From an uncultured Collinsella sp. (GTDB taxonomy: Bacteria > Actinomycetota > Coriobacteriia > Coriobacteriales > Coriobacteriaceae), in contig CABVAS010000025.1 in assembly GCA_902496375.1 (NCBI GenBank), forward strand, positions 1 to 12,685: a stretch of DNA of 12,685 nt, given 5' to 3'. Shown in pieces: positions 12,430 through 12,685 of the stretch. The number at the start of each line of letters is the position of its first letter. Positions within the stretch are counted from its first letter, which is position 1. The notes beneath the pieces were generated by a model. That model saw nothing but the letters and a program-made list of their open reading frames with translations. It searched no databases and was not told the DNA's origin. Position numbers and translations under genes: made by a program.

Positions 12430-12684
12430 CTAAGCAGCGAGATCTGATGCGTCCTGGTAGGACGCCATAGGACGGGTAGCGCCCGCGACCGTGGTTACCA
12501 GATCGCGAACGCGGGAGAACGTGGCAGTAACCACCTCGTTGGCACGGCTGTAGTCGACATCGCGCTCGTAGAGCGAAACAAGCGCACGGCCCATGCCATA
12601 GGTGCCCGCGGCAGCAGTGAGCGCCTTGACGGCAAACCCAATATGCGGTGTCTGCTTGACGAGCGCGCGGGTGACCGCGCGGAT
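12430..12684 (-). CDS. C-terminal fragment of an unrecognised protein (cut by the window edge)
   Basis: The minus-strand frame is open from the window end to a TAG at 12432-12430 and encodes at least 84 residues: IRAVTRALVKQTPHIGFAVK, then ALTAAAGTYGMGRALVSLYERD, then VDYSRANEVVTATFSRVRDL and a tail VTTVAGATRPMASYQDASDLAA. GC content and codon use match the neighbours, and it ends 10 nt before the radical SAM start, so it is very probably a real upstream gene of that operon. The segment with GTYGMGRALVSLYE faintly recalls the DUF697-type C-terminal domains of some GTPases, but I do not recognise the family and do not assign a function. Confidence 0.7.
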   Translation of the reverse strand: MRAVTRALVKQTPHIGFAVKALTAAAGTYGMGRALVSLYERDVDYSRANEVVTATFSRVRDLVTTVAGATRPMASYQDASDLAA

Positions 12685-12685
12685 C

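Overview
This window reads as an ordinary chromosomal stretch from a high-GC Gram-positive gut-type actinobacterium of class Coriobacteriia, most likely Collinsella or a close relative. That assignment is inferred from gene order, codon bias and protein style, without a database search. All genes are on the minus strand except dinB. I find no rRNA, tRNA, CRISPR array or prophage.

Layout from right to left, the direction of transcription for most genes. (1) 12430-12684: the C-terminal end of an unrecognised protein. (2) 12419-9733: a B12-binding-like radical SAM protein (TIGR03960 type), overlapping by 4 bp the DUF2344/TIGR03936 'radical SAM-linked' protein. (3) 9665-9000: rplU (L21) and rpmA (L27), driven by a good extended -10 promoter whose -35 hexamer contains the stop codon of the DUF2344 gene. 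(4) An intrinsic terminator-like hairpin lies immediately before the ribosome binding site of obg, followed by the tightly packed obg-nadD-yqeK-rsfS cluster (8914-5663). That cluster combines ribosome assembly and silencing, NAD synthesis and dinucleotide hydrolysis, and ends at a strong terminator (5576-5618). (5) 4467-5665: a mobile or domesticated island between the convergent 3' ends of dinB and rsfS. It holds one Y1/HUH transposase of the REP-associated (RAYT) type, visibly more AT-rich than its neighbours, with several copies of a roughly 33-bp palindromic repeat on both sides. Two of the copies form a perfect 36-bp inverted repeat. (6) 3217-4470: dinB (DNA polymerase IV) on the plus strand, with a promoter geometry that would permit a leaderless mRNA. 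(7) 3015-525: rpsP-khpA-rimM-trmD-lepB, a ribosome and tRNA maturation operon that lacks the usual rplS between trmD and lepB, followed by glyQ (465 to the window edge).

The core genes mostly serve translation: ribosomal proteins S16, L21 and L27, assembly factors RimM, Obg and RsfS, tRNA m1G37 methylation, and glycyl-tRNA charging. The most unusual part is the RAYT/REP-like island. Its repeat units begin with GTAG, the tetranucleotide known from enterobacterial REPs. Three genes (dinB, the transposase and rsfS) end with a TAG stop lying inside or at the edge of a full or degenerate repeat copy in the same relative orientation.

TTG starts are frequent here (rpsP, rimM, yqeK, obg and the radical SAM gene), and most have a visible Shine-Dalgarno sequence.
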